Under the pieces are notes generated by a model, which did not search any database, had not been told where the DNA came from, and saw only the letters and a program-made list of their open reading frames with translations. DNA of 64,000 nucleotides. Origin: Pararhizobium polonicum (GTDB lineage Bacteria; Pseudomonadota; Alphaproteobacteria; Rhizobiales; Rhizobiaceae). The stretch's first letter is position 1; each line of letters begins with the position of its first letter. This document shows positions 50,941 through 59,253 of the stretch, piece by piece. Made by a program: the position numbers and the translations under genes. The stretch covers positions 186,001 through 250,000 of the forward strand of contig NZ_LGLV01000011.1 of NCBI RefSeq assembly GCF_001687365.1. Reading direction: 5' to 3'.

Positions 50941-51924
50941 ATGCCAATCGGTCCAAATCCCCTCGTCGTCATCCTCGCCTATGACCAGCTCTGCACATTC
51001 GAGTTCGGCTGCGCCTTCGAGGTGTTCGGCCTGTCCCGGCCAGAAATGGGATCGGACTGGTATCGTTGCCTGACCGCGGCGACTGAACCCGAACCGATCC
51101 GGGGTACGGGTGGCTTGCGCCTCGAAGCCGACGGCGGACTGGAATTGCTCGATGCAGCACACACCATCATCATTCCTGGTTGGCGGGGACCGAACGCCGC
51201 GGCTTCGGCGACGCTGCTCGACGCCCTACGACGAGCCAATGCAGCCGGAACGCGGATTGTGTCGATCTGCGGCGGGGCTTTCGTGCTCGCGCAGGCAGGC
51301 CTGCTTGCAGGCAGGCGCGTGACGACGCACTGGCACCATCTCGACACACTCGCGGCGCGCCATCCGGAGATCGTGGTGGAAAGACAGGCGCTCTATGTCG
51401 ACGAAGAGGATATCCTGACGTCGGCTGGGAGCGCGGCTGGCCTAGACCTTTGCATTCACATCGTCAGAAAGGACTTCGGCGCGAAGGCCGCCAACAGCGT
51501 GGCGCGCAGGCTGGTCGTGGCTGCGCATCGGGACGGTGGCCAATCGCAATTCATCGAGCGCTCTCTTCCGCCACCCTCCGGTGTGCGCCTTTCCGATCTA
51601 CTCGAAACCGTCCAGAGGCGGATTGGCGAAAGATGGACTGTCGAGCGCATGGCTGCGGAAGCCCATGTCAGCGTCCGCAGCATTCACCGGCACATTTGTG
51701 AAGCGACCGGATTGGCGCCGGGCGAGTGGCTTCAGCGGCAACGCATCGCCTTCGCGCGCGACCTGCTGGAGGAAACGGCTTTGTCCGTGGACGACATCGC
51801 CGCACGTTCAGGCTTTGGCACGGGCACAAACTTCCGCCAGCATTTCCGCGCCGCCACCGGACTGCCGCCGACGATCTACCGGACCCGGTTTCACAACGAT
51901 GTTTCCGGGACGACCGCGTCGTAA
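50941..51924 (+). CDS. GlxA/FtrA-type AraC-family regulator with DJ-1/PfpI domain
   Basis: A 327-residue regulator. The N-terminal DJ-1/PfpI-like domain has VVILAYDQLCTFEFGCAFEV and SICGGAFVLAQAGLLAGRR, with Cys at the nucleophile-elbow position. The C-terminal AraC domain has MAAEAHVSVRSIHRHI and DDIAARSGFGTGTNFRQHF. FtrA-like proteins control formate-, amine- or stress-related genes; the target here is probably the divergent GST. Length is normal for the family. Confidence 0.9.
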   Translation: MPIGPNPLVVILAYDQLCTFEFGCAFEVFGLSRPEMGSDWYRCLTAATEPEPIRGTGGLRLEADGGLELLDAAHTIIIPGWRGPNAAASATLLDALRRANAAGTRIVSICGGAFVLAQAGLLAGRRVTTHWHHLDTLAARHPEIVVERQALYVDEEDILTSAGSAAGLDLCIHIVRKDFGAKAANSVARRLVVAAHRDGGQSQFIERSLPPPSGVRLSDLLETVQRRIGERWTVERMAAEAHVSVRSIHRHICEATGLAPGEWLQRQRIAFARDLLEETALSVDDIAARSGFGTGTNFRQHFRAATGLPPTIYRTRFHNDVSGTTAS

Positions 51925-52189
51925 CTACGCGATAGCCTTCAGACCTCAGCTACGTCCTGATTGCCACCAAACCGATTTGCGCTATCGCCGCTTTTGTCCG
52001 CTTGCGACGCAAACCGGAGGCAAAGGCTGAGCAACCAACCTGCCGAGCAAGAGCTGTGTCACACAATCGGCGGCGTTAGAGTGCTATAAGGGCACTCGAT
52101 GGAAAGCTGGTCGTTGTGTGGAATGAATAGCCTGGAGAGGTCAGCAAGCTGCCGCCTGCCCCGCTGCTCAAGTTTCCGTAGGCCCATAG

Positions 52190-53074
52190 CTATACCGCCG
52201 AAAAGCAATCCTGAAACCACCTCCGCAGCGCTGCCATCTCGGGGCGCTGTTCCAGTCCTGTGGCGCAGGCGAAATGATAGGCGTCGCCGGCAAGCGTCTG
52301 CGTGAACGGGGCCTCCAGCAGGCCGGCGGCAAGAGCGTCGGCGATCAGGACCCGGCTGACGATCACCACGCCCTGCCCGGCGATGGCGGCCTGGACGGCC
52401 AGCATGCTGTCGGGAAACCGGGGGCCTGCATCGGTATTGACGCCGCTGATCCCGGCCAGCGCGCACCAGCGGGGCCAATCCGGTTTCGGCGTCGGGCGTG
52501 TTCGCCCATCGATATGGATCAATGTCGCCCCGCGCAGGTCGTCCGGGCTCGACATGCCGAGGCCGGGGCTGCAGACGGGCGTCAGCGCATCATCGCAAAG
52601 CAACGCGCTGACTGCGCCGGGGAACGGACCGGGCCCGTAGCGTATCGCGGCTTCGATGCCGCCGGACCGCAGATCCTCCACGGTATTCGACGTATGCAAC
52701 CGGATATCGACCATCGGAACGGCTTGGCGCAGCGCCTCCATCCGCGGCACCAGCCAGTGGCTCAGGAAGGCTGTCGTCGACGTCAGCGTGATGGTTCTAG
52801 GCCCCGTATCCGCGCGCAACTGCGTGACCACCCTTTCGATTGCACCGAAACCGGAGGCTGTCGCCTCGTAGAGAGCTTTGCCCGGTGACGTGAGCGTCAC
52901 GGCCCTGGGGGTGCGGTCCAGAACGCGAAATCCCAGATAGGCTTCGAGTTGCCTGATCTGGTGGCTGATGGCCGTCGGCGTGACCAGAAGCTCCTCGGCC
53001 GCCATCTTGAAGCTTGCCCGGCGGGCCGCGGCCTCGAAGGCGCGAAGGGATGACAACGGCGGCAGGCGGGACAT
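52190..53074 (-). CDS. LysR-family regulator (GcvA-like)
   Basis: A 294-residue LysR protein. The helix-turn-helix is at residues about 7-60: LSSLRAFEAAARRASFKMAA and VTPTAISHQIRQLEAYLG. The effector domain has the GcvA-type features LSHWLVPRM and GIEAAIRYGPGPFPG. It is divergent from the PhzF gene, with 120 bases between their starts, so it probably controls that gene. Confidence 0.93.
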   Translation of the reverse strand: MSRLPPLSSLRAFEAAARRASFKMAAEELLVTPTAISHQIRQLEAYLGFRVLDRTPRAVTLTSPGKALYEATASGFGAIERVVTQLRADTGPRTITLTSTTAFLSHWLVPRMEALRQAVPMVDIRLHTSNTVEDLRSGGIEAAIRYGPGPFPGAVSALLCDDALTPVCSPGLGMSSPDDLRGATLIHIDGRTRPTPKPDWPRWCALAGISGVNTDAGPRFPDSMLAVQAAIAGQGVVIVSRVLIADALAAGLLEAPFTQTLAGDAYHFACATGLEQRPEMAALRRWFQDCFSAV

Positions 53075-53194
53075 GCTGAATCCAGCTCATCTTATTGGTG
53101 AGAAATTCGATTTTTCCTCATTCTTGTGAAGAGATTATGGTCTGCAAACATCACCACCACAAGAGATCAACTCATCCAGGAGAGGCGGATAATC

Positions 53195-54067
53195 ATGGTC
53201 GAGCTCGTCGCTGGTTTCATCGATGTCTTTGCGGACGCGCCGCTGACGGGCAATCCGCTTGCCGTGGTGCAAGGGGCCGACAATCTGACCGACGAGGAGA
53301 TGCGCCGGATTGCCGGTGAGTTCAATCAGGCTGAGACCACGTTCATCATGCGCAGCACACGCGCGGACTGGAAGTTGCGATCGTTCACCGCAAGCGGCGC
53401 GGAAGTGTTCGGTGCGGGGCACAATGCCCTCGGGGCATGGCTCTGGCTTGGAGAGCACGGCGAACTCGGGGACCTGACGACCGCGCGGACGTTTCAGCAG
53501 GAGATCGGCCCGGAGGTGCTCCCCATCGAGCTCGTGTCGATCGGTGGCCGCGTTCACGGGCGGATGCGCCAGGCGCCGTTGCGCCTGTTCGAGCCGCTGG
53601 ATGATGTGACGCCGCTGGCCGCAGCCCTCGGCCTTGATCGCAGCGACATCCGCTCGGATCCACCGGCGCGTCCCGCCGATACCGGGGCGGCCCATCTGAT
53701 GGTGCGGGTTCGCAACGCAGCCACCGTCGACAGCGCGCAGCCGGATGCCGGCAAGCTGCTTGCCGTTCTGGAGACAACATCGGCCGAGGGCTGCTACATT
53801 TATGCGCTCGATCCCGATGCACCGGCTGCGGCCTATGCCCGATTCTTCAACCCGACCGTCGGCCTGTGGGAGGATGCGGCGACGGGAACCGCTGCCGGCC
53901 CGCTCGCGGCCTATCTCGCAGCGACCGGAAACCTGAACAGCAACGAACTGGCAATCGAGCAAGGCACGAAAATGGGCCGCCGCAGCATTTTGCATATCCG
54001 GCTCACGCCCGAGCCCGAACTCTCCGGCACAGGTATCGTCGTGCTGCGGGGCGTACTCCGGCTTTAG
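53195..54067 (+). CDS. PhzF-family isomerase-like protein
   Basis: A 290-residue protein of the PhzF/diaminopimelate-epimerase fold. The catalytic glutamate is Glu47 in EFNQAETTFI. The second half has NPTVGLWEDAATGTAAGPLA, the conserved phosphate-binding-like loop, and FGAGHNALG stands where GHAT/GH-type segments lie. No phenazine genes are near, so a general small-molecule isomerase is more likely. GGAGAGG lies upstream of the ATG. It ends the tRNA-Ser-side accessory stretch. Confidence 0.87.
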   Translation: MVELVAGFIDVFADAPLTGNPLAVVQGADNLTDEEMRRIAGEFNQAETTFIMRSTRADWKLRSFTASGAEVFGAGHNALGAWLWLGEHGELGDLTTARTFQQEIGPEVLPIELVSIGGRVHGRMRQAPLRLFEPLDDVTPLAAALGLDRSDIRSDPPARPADTGAAHLMVRVRNAATVDSAQPDAGKLLAVLETTSAEGCYIYALDPDAPAAAYARFFNPTVGLWEDAATGTAAGPLAAYLAATGNLNSNELAIEQGTKMGRRSILHIRLTPEPELSGTGIVVLRGVLRL

Positions 54068-54539
54068 GCGTGACATCGTCATCCATCGATCGGCGAAAGC
54101 CGGGAGGGCACCCCAACATATCGGCGGCATAGGATGGGCATGGCCCCGACTCAATACGCGTTCTCATCGGGCGCGGACCGCCATACTCTCATCTATCATA
54201 TTGAAAATGCTTTGATATGATCCCCGGGGAACGATCGCCCTGCCCGGCTTCTGTCCGCGCGGTACCGTTTGATCGCACAGGGGTACGATGCACCATAACC
54301 CGCGTCTGCCGCCGAGGTGATCCGCGCTTAGGCGCGTGGCTGTGGAATGTCCGGATTGCCGGAAGGAAGGTTGCAGCCCGGTACTCCACATCCTGGCAGG
54401 TTGCGCGTTCCGGTCTCCGGGCGTCAAACTCCTGGCCTTGCGCCATAAGGCTTCGGTTTCAAAGAGCTATTACCCGGCTTGACACCAATTTCGACTGCTC
54501 CATATTGCAGTTTGCAACTACAACTTGGAGGAGAGAGTA
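54068..54539. other. 472-base intergenic region without a convincing gene
   Basis: Open frames exist on both strands here but lack family similarity, ribosome sites and sensible codon use. The last 70 bases hold the promoter and ribosome site of the next gene. This stretch separates the accessory genes from the genes that follow. Confidence 0.6.
54479..54507 (+). promoter_or_regulatory. Sigma-70-like promoter of the small exported protein gene
   Basis: TTGACA at 54479-54484, a 17-base spacer and ATATTG form a good housekeeping-type promoter, with GGAGG 8 bases before the start codon at 54540. Confidence 0.55.
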
Positions 54540-54974
54540 ATGATAACTCGTACCGCAGTTCTTGCCTCACTCGCACTTCTGGCAACGGTGTCCTTTATGA
54601 CGCCCGCATCGGCGCTGACGATGAAGGAATGCAGTGTAAAATATAAGTCGGCGCAGGCCGACGGTTCTGCCAAGGGCGTGAAATGGAACGATTTCCGCAA
54701 AGCGCAATGCGGGGCCGATGCGACGGCGGAACCGGAAGTCTCGGCAGATAGCAATGTCGAGCCGGACAAGCCGACGACTGTTTCACCGGCAGGTGTCAAA
54801 TATCCGGCGGCCGTTGACACCAAATATTCGAGCGAAACGCCCGGCAAGGCGCGGATGCACACCTGTGTCGACGCTTACCACGCCAACAAGAACGCAAACA
54901 CGCTGGGCGGACTGAAGTGGATACAGAAGGGCGGCGGCTTCTACAGCCTCTGCAATGCGAAGCTGAAGGGCTAA
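54540..54974 (+). CDS. Small exported protein with two cysteine-bounded repeats
   Basis: A 144-residue protein with a signal peptide (ASLALLATVSFMTPASA). The mature part contains two related blocks, ECSVKYKSAQ...KGVKWNDFRKAQC and TCVDAYHANK...GGLKWIQKGGGFYSLC, each bounded by cysteines and holding a G-x-K-W core; a proline/threonine-rich linker joins them. Similar single blocks occur in rhizobial secreted proteins of unknown role. GGAGG precedes the start. A structural or envelope function is possible but not shown. Confidence 0.78.
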   Translation: MITRTAVLASLALLATVSFMTPASALTMKECSVKYKSAQADGSAKGVKWNDFRKAQCGADATAEPEVSADSNVEPDKPTTVSPAGVKYPAAVDTKYSSETPGKARMHTCVDAYHANKNANTLGGLKWIQKGGGFYSLCNAKLKG

Positions 54975-55077
54975 GGCAGCTAGGGGCCTCGACTGCCTTC
55001 AACCAGACCCGCCGCTTTCATGGGTGGCGGGATCTGCGCTTTGTCAGGATTGCGTGCCTGTCTGGACAAAGCGGTCG

Positions 55078-55224
55078 CTAGCCTGAAATTTTGCCGGCAA
55101 CGGCGATGACCGTGGTCAGGGCCGGCGCGTGAGCATGCGTCCACAGCTGATATCCGGCCACACCGCCCAGGATGGCGGACCATATGGCAAAATCCCCGAT
55201 CCGAAACAGCGGCTCTCTTTTCAT
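55078..55224 (-). CDS. Small membrane protein (48 residues)
   Basis: A short reverse-strand frame with a basic start (MKREPLFRIGDFA), one hydrophobic helix (IWSAILGGVAGYQLW), a HAHAPA segment and a second weakly hydrophobic stretch. AGGA lies 8 bases upstream; an ATG three codons earlier is also possible. Real coding is likely but not certain. No family was recognised. Confidence 0.5.
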   Translation of the reverse strand: MKREPLFRIGDFAIWSAILGGVAGYQLWTHAHAPALTTVIAVAGKISG

Positions 55225-55584
55225 CCCGGTCATCCTCGCATCCCCCGGTCATCCTCACATCCAAAGTGATGTCTTGGAGAGATATTGTGCCAAACGTTCA
55301 CGTTTTGAAGGTGAGGTTTGGTGAACACACCATTTCACATTGACCAATAAAGCGCCGTCACCGGGGTAACCGGCATGGTTGCGAAGGCTTCGAGAACAGG
55401 TTGTGAGCGCAGGAGGAAAAGCTTTGAGAAAATTTCGTGCATTCGCCGAAATATGCTATCTTCTTTGAGGAGCAACACTGCATCGAATGCTGTGGCGCCC
55501 GTTTCCGGCCTGTAACACAGTCTATGCAGTTCATGGAATTGAAGCGCTGCCCGGTGCGGTGCAAACGCGGTGAAGGAGAATGCA
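55225..55584. other. 360-base intergenic region
   Basis: No gene or RNA was recognised. The last 20 bases carry the AAGGAG ribosome site of the following small gene. The composition is more AT-rich than the surroundings. Confidence 0.55.
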
Positions 55585-55803
55585 ATGCATTACAGCGTGC
55601 AGTTTTTCACCTGGACCCCGAAAGAGGGCGTCCATCAAGTCGGGAAGACGATCGAGATCGACGCGATCAATCCAAAGCTTGCGGCCGTATCGCTGCTGGG
55701 GTTGCGGCTGGACGAGACCGGCGCGGCCAAAAAGCTCGCGGTGCGCGTCTGGAATGCACCGGACGACAGCAAAGCCGATTGTGCGTGCTTCTACTATCAT
55801 TGA
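55585..55803 (+). CDS. Small soluble protein of unknown function (72 residues)
   Basis: A 72-residue protein with no signal peptide or membrane helix. It starts MHYSVQFFTWTPKEG, has a central KTIEIDAINPKLAAVSLLGL and ends with ACFYYH, with two cysteines near the C-terminus. AAGGAG lies 6 bases before the ATG, which supports real translation. The order of beta-like and helical segments suggests a small alpha/beta fold. No family was recognised. Confidence 0.68.
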   Translation: MHYSVQFFTWTPKEGVHQVGKTIEIDAINPKLAAVSLLGLRLDETGAAKKLAVRVWNAPDDSKADCACFYYH

Positions 55804-55967
55804 TCCCGCCGCCTCCGGCGATTTGATCCCTCGTTTTCCGGCTACGGGCCGACGCTTGTGGCTGGATGATGAAGCGCAGCTGATTTCCGCCGGTTGCGGC
55901 CCTTGGCCGTCCAATCGGATTCTGACGCTTTTCTGCGCCATCTCATTGTAATCACTGTGGGAAATTT

Positions 55968-56041
55968 TGGAGGCCTCGCCCGGAATTGAACCGGGGTGCA
56001 AGGATTTGCAGTCCTCTGCGTCACCACTCCGCCACGAGGCC
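55968..56041 (-). tRNA. tRNA-Cys(GCA)
   Basis: A 74-base tRNA on the reverse strand. Acceptor arms GGCCTCG and CGAGGCC pair, the anticodon loop ACTGCAAAT gives GCA, the T arm CGGTTCAATTCCG is complete and CCA is encoded. Confidence 0.97.
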
Positions 56042-56333
56042 TCACGAGTTCTAAATCGTCGAACTGTGGCGGCGGTTTAGAATGATCCTAGAAAAATCGC
56101 AAGAGGATATTTCCGAAAAACATCCGTGGTGAGTTCCGAAATGACGTTTCCGAACCGTTCTCCCGCTATCCGGTTCGGCGATCGCTTCATTCCTGGTAAA
56201 ATCCAGCAACGCCCTGCCCCGCTGTTCTGGCCGTCCGGCACCGGCGGCGCAGAAAAACGCCTCCTCCGGCCCACGCTGCCAGACAATGAATGCTGGTTTT
56301 CCAATTGCTGCCGGGGTCGGAAATGAACCCGGA

Positions 56334-57047
56334 TTAGTGGTAGCGGCGGATCAGCCCCACCAGTTTCCCCTGGATCTTCACCCGGTCGGGCCCGAAAATC
56401 CGTGTCTCATAGGCCGGATTGGCGGCTTCGAGCGCGATTGAGGCGCCCTTTCGACGAAAACGCTTCAGCGTTGCCTCTTCATCGTCCACCAGGGCGACGA
56501 TGATTTCGCCAGGGCTGGCGGTCGTCGTATTGCGGATGATCACCGTGTCGCCGTCGAGAATGCCGGCCTCGATCATCGAATCGCCGCGCACTTCCAGTGC
56601 GTAATGCTCGCCGGTTCCAACCATTTCCAACGGCACGGAAATGTCATGCGTGTTGTTCTGGATGGCCGAAATCGGTACACCGGCGGCGATCCGCCCCATG
56701 ACGGGTATGGAAACGCTGTCGCTATTGGCGGCTGCGGGTTTGGCGGGCGCCGCCGGCGCCGGCTGGGCGCCAAGGCTGCCCTGGATGACACTGGGGGAAA
56801 AGCCGCGCTTGGGCTGCAGGCTCATGGAATAGGCTTCCGGCAGCTTGATCACCTCCAGGGCCCGCGCCCGGTTGGGCAATCGCCGAATGAAGCCCCGCTC
56901 CTCGAGCGCCGTTATCAGCCGGTGGATGCCGGATTTTGACGCGAGATCCAGCGCATCCTTCATTTCGTCGAAAGACGGCGGCACGCCCGATTCCTTCATT
57001 CTTTCGTGAATGAACAGAAGCAGTTCCTGTTGCTTGCGGGTCAGCAT
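56334..57047 (-). CDS. lexA: SOS repressor LexA
   Basis: A 237-residue repressor. The N-terminal winged helix-turn-helix starts [17 protein letters not shown], with the recognition region [20 protein letters not shown]. The self-cleavage site Ala-Gly is in GRIAAGVPI; the catalytic Ser is in RGDSMIEAG and the Lys in EATLKRF. The linker is alanine/proline-rich. Two overlapping LexA boxes lie just upstream, giving the usual autoregulation. uvrA and ssb in this window share the same box type. Confidence 0.97.
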   Translation of the reverse strand: MLTRKQQELLLFIHERMKESGVPPSFDEMKDALDLASKSGIHRLITALEERGFIRRLPNRARALEVIKLPEAYSMSLQPKRGFSPSVIQGSLGAQPAPAAPAKPAAANSDSVSIPVMGRIAAGVPISAIQNNTHDISVPLEMVGTGEHYALEVRGDSMIEAGILDGDTVIIRNTTTASPGEIIVALVDDEEATLKRFRRKGASIALEAANPAYETRIFGPDRVKIQGKLVGLIRRYH

Positions 57048-57084
57048 GAACGATCACTCCAGAATCGAGAAACAAATCAAGAAC

Positions 57085-57110
57085 GAACACTATATGTTCC
57101 ATATGTGTTC
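57085..57110. promoter_or_regulatory. LexA boxes upstream of lexA
   Basis: GTTC-N7-GTTC lies at 57096-57110 with spacer CATATGT, and GAAC-N7-GTTC at 57085-57099 overlaps it. Both lie within 65 bases of the lexA start, as expected for autorepression. Confidence 0.82.
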
Positions 57111-57318
57111 CGCAAGTCCCTAAAATTCGTTGAATGTTTTCAAGGGCCGAGGGCCTCGCTGCCGATTGGCCTGCCCCGGATGACGGACAGTCGCCGCAGA
57201 CTCATGCTCCGCGCGCAGATGCCGCTTACATCTTGGAATGCATTGCACGCGCGTCACCATCCCCGCTGGCCTTGTGCTTTCCCGGCTGGGGTCGATTCGA
57301 TGAACGGTCAGGCTGATG

Positions 57319-57597
57319 CTAGCGCGAAACCTGCCGTTTGCGGCCCCACCAGACGGACAGTCTGCGCCGCTGCCGCCGGACGAAGGCGAGGTCGTGCGAG
57401 AGTACGATCAGGCCCAGCGGCACCATCCAGAACCCGAGAATGGGCAGAAAGCCGAGCATGCCGCCGAAGATCAGTCCACCGCCCATGGCGATGCGCGGCG
57501 CCCGCGATTGCGGCAGCCGCATGCGCCACGACCCGATGACAAGTTCATGCGTGCGCGCATCGATCCCGAATTTTTTCGTTTTCTGCGGTTGTACCAT
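57319..57597 (-). CDS. Small membrane protein (PGPGW-like)
   Basis: A 92-residue protein. Residues 1-40 are basic and polar (PQKTKKFGIDARTHELVIG), followed by a long hydrophobic hairpin (IAMGGGLIFGGMLGFLPILG and FWMVPLGLIVLSHDL) and a strongly basic tail (VRRQRRRLSVWWGRKRQ). The pattern resembles the putative transmembrane PGPGW family. GGTGGAG precedes the ATG. Function unknown. The longer 147-codon reading upstream is not supported. Confidence 0.75.
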   Translation of the reverse strand: MVQPQKTKKFGIDARTHELVIGSWRMRLPQSRAPRIAMGGGLIFGGMLGFLPILGFWMVPLGLIVLSHDLAFVRRQRRRLSVWWGRKRQVSR

Positions 57598-57812
57598 CAA
57601 CTCCACCTGTTCGAATGCGAGACGCGCCCATGATGCCCCGCAACCCCGCAACGGCAAGGGTTTGGTTCGTCGGCACGTCGCGCATGTACCGCCTCCCTCA
57701 GATGGGGCGTTCTCCACAGCCAGACAAGATTGTTTGTTTTTTTTTGAAAAACCGCTTGGCAAATCGGAAAAGCATTTGTATTAGCAGCCTCACTTCTGCA
57801 GCGCGCAGATGA

Positions 57813-57887
57813 TCCCTGGTAGCTCAGCGGTAGAGCATTCGACTGTTAATCGACAGGTCGCCGGTTCGAATCCGGCCCGGGGAGCCA
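57813..57887 (+). tRNA. tRNA-Asn(GTT)
   Basis: A 75-base tRNA. Acceptor TCCCTGG pairs with CCGGGGA, the anticodon loop CTGTTAATC gives GTT, the T arm CCGGTTCGAATCCGG is intact and the CCA end is encoded. Confidence 0.97.
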
Positions 57888-57896
57888 AATTCATAA

Positions 57897-57926
57897 AGCC
57901 TTCGCAGAGATGCGGAGGCTTTTTTG
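57897..57926 (+). terminator. Terminator after tRNA-Asn
   Basis: A 10-bp stem (AGCCTTCGCA with TGCGGAGGCT, one G-U pair) with a 4-base loop and a run of six T, 10 bases after the tRNA. Confidence 0.85.
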
Positions 57927-58089
57927 ATTTTCGGCCATGTTTTGCGCGGCGATGACTGCACTGGACAGTTGCGGCTGGCGGATGGGAAACAATCCGCGAT
58001 GAAAAGCCCAAGATGACGGATGCGCGACTTTCTTTCGGCATTACTCTATACACGAACGACCTTATCCGGATTAGAGACAGGAGCAGAGA

Positions 58090-58722
58090 ATGCCGTCGAC
58101 CGAACTGCTGATTGCTTTCCTCGCCACCACGGCGGTCTTTGCCTATATTCCAGGTCCGGCGATGCTCTATGCCGCGGCCCAGACCATTGCACGCGGCCGC
58201 TGGTCCGGCCTGATGGCGGCGCTTGGCATCCATCTCGGCGGTTATGCCCATGTTATTGCCGCCGCCGCCGGTCTGTCGATCCTGTTCCATGCGGTGCCGA
58301 CCCTGTACATGATCGTGAAATTTGCCGGCGCTGCCTACCTTGTCTGGCTGGGCATCTCGCTGTTTCGCGCGGGAGTGCCGAGTGACGCCGCCCTGCCCGG
58401 CATCGAGCCGAAATCCGGCCGCCGTGCCTTCTTCGAAAGCGTCACCGTCGAGGTCCTCAATCCCAAGACGGCGATTTTCTTCGTCGCCTTCCTGCCGCAG
58501 TTCATCGATGCATCCGCCGCGTTTCCGGTGTGGCTGCAACTTGCCATCCTCGGCACGATCGTCAACCTGATGTTTTCGTCCGCCGATATCGTCTGCGTGT
58601 TTCTGGCCGGAGCGCTGATTGCAAGGCTGCGGCGTTCCAGCCATGCGCAGCGCCTGATGCAGCGAGCAGGCGGGGCTATTCTGGTCGGCCTGGGCGCCCA
58701 CCTCGCCTTCCAGAAAAGCTGA
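58090..58722 (+). CDS. LysE/RhtB-family amino acid exporter
   Basis: A 210-residue integral membrane protein with about six spans. The start FLATTAVFAYIPGPAMLYAA carries the conserved PGP motif, and VEVLNPKTAIFFVAFLPQF is the family signature in the middle. Members export amino acids such as lysine, homoserine or threonine, but the substrate is not readable. It stands alone between tRNA-Asn and the cfa region. Confidence 0.92.
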   Translation: MPSTELLIAFLATTAVFAYIPGPAMLYAAAQTIARGRWSGLMAALGIHLGGYAHVIAAAAGLSILFHAVPTLYMIVKFAGAAYLVWLGISLFRAGVPSDAALPGIEPKSGRRAFFESVTVEVLNPKTAIFFVAFLPQFIDASAAFPVWLQLAILGTIVNLMFSSADIVCVFLAGALIARLRRSSHAQRLMQRAGGAILVGLGAHLAFQKS

Positions 58723-58739
58723 TTCCGGCGCTTTTCTCC

Positions 58740-59210
58740 GTTTCGTAGCGGTCTGCCGCTGTCGCCATAGGACGTCGGCACCGGTGGATGAAGCCGGTCG
58801 GCCGTTGTTTCAGCTACGACGTGTTTTCCCTGATGATCGATCTCGACCGGCTGGACGAGGCGGATGTCCGCCGGCAATGCGATGCTTTTCCGCGTCTCGC
58901 CGTTCATCCCGATGAGATGCGCCGGCGCATTCTGGAAACCGACAAGCACGGGCCACGGCTGCCTGCGACATTCTCCGGCGTCCAACCGACGTGGAAGACG
59001 GGCAAGATTTTGCGTCTTGTTACGCGCATCCCGCATCTTACACTCGAGATTGTCGCAGGGATTCACTGGGAGGTGTTGAAGCTCTGGATCAAAGGCGTCC
59101 GTTGCATTTCGCGCCCGCAAGCGCCGCAGGCAACGAGCGTCTGGAGGAATGGCCACAAAGTATCGCCCGGATTTTCCGATGAATCCCAGGTTGGCGGGCC
59201 GGCCGAATGA
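58740..59210 (+). pseudogene. DUF1365 remnant with large internal deletion
   Basis: The frame carries the two ends of a DUF1365 protein: MKPVGRCFSYDVFSLMIDLD and, close to the end, RIPHLTLEIVAGIHWEVLKL followed by WIKGVRC. The middle of the normal protein (about 100 residues) is missing, leaving about 140 codons instead of about 260. Similarity also extends a few codons upstream of the only ATG. DUF1365 genes normally sit directly before cfa, as here. It may still be translated but is unlikely to work. Confidence 0.78.
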
Positions 59211-59253
59211 GGCTATTTTGTGTCGATAACAATGATTGCTGAGGATCTGTCGC

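Noticed and set aside
54217-54540. A 107-codon forward frame before the small exported protein gene
   Set aside because: Its end overlaps the promoter and ribosome site of the next gene, and the composition is not protein-like.
46144-54540. Search for a second copy of the tRNA-Ser 3' end as an att site
   Set aside because: No repeat of the CCTCTTCCGCCA end was seen downstream, so island borders cannot be set.
55531-56001. A 156-codon reverse frame over the 72-residue gene and tRNA-Cys
   Set aside because: It runs across a tRNA and has no ribosome site or family.
57790-58701. A reverse frame containing APRAGFEPATCRLTVE
   Set aside because: That peptide is the well-known artefact of translating a tRNA gene; here it comes from tRNA-Asn, and the rest is antisense to the LysE gene.
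58740-59210. Reading the DUF1365 frame as an intact novel small gene
   Set aside because: Both ends match DUF1365 with the middle missing, so a remnant is the simpler explanation.
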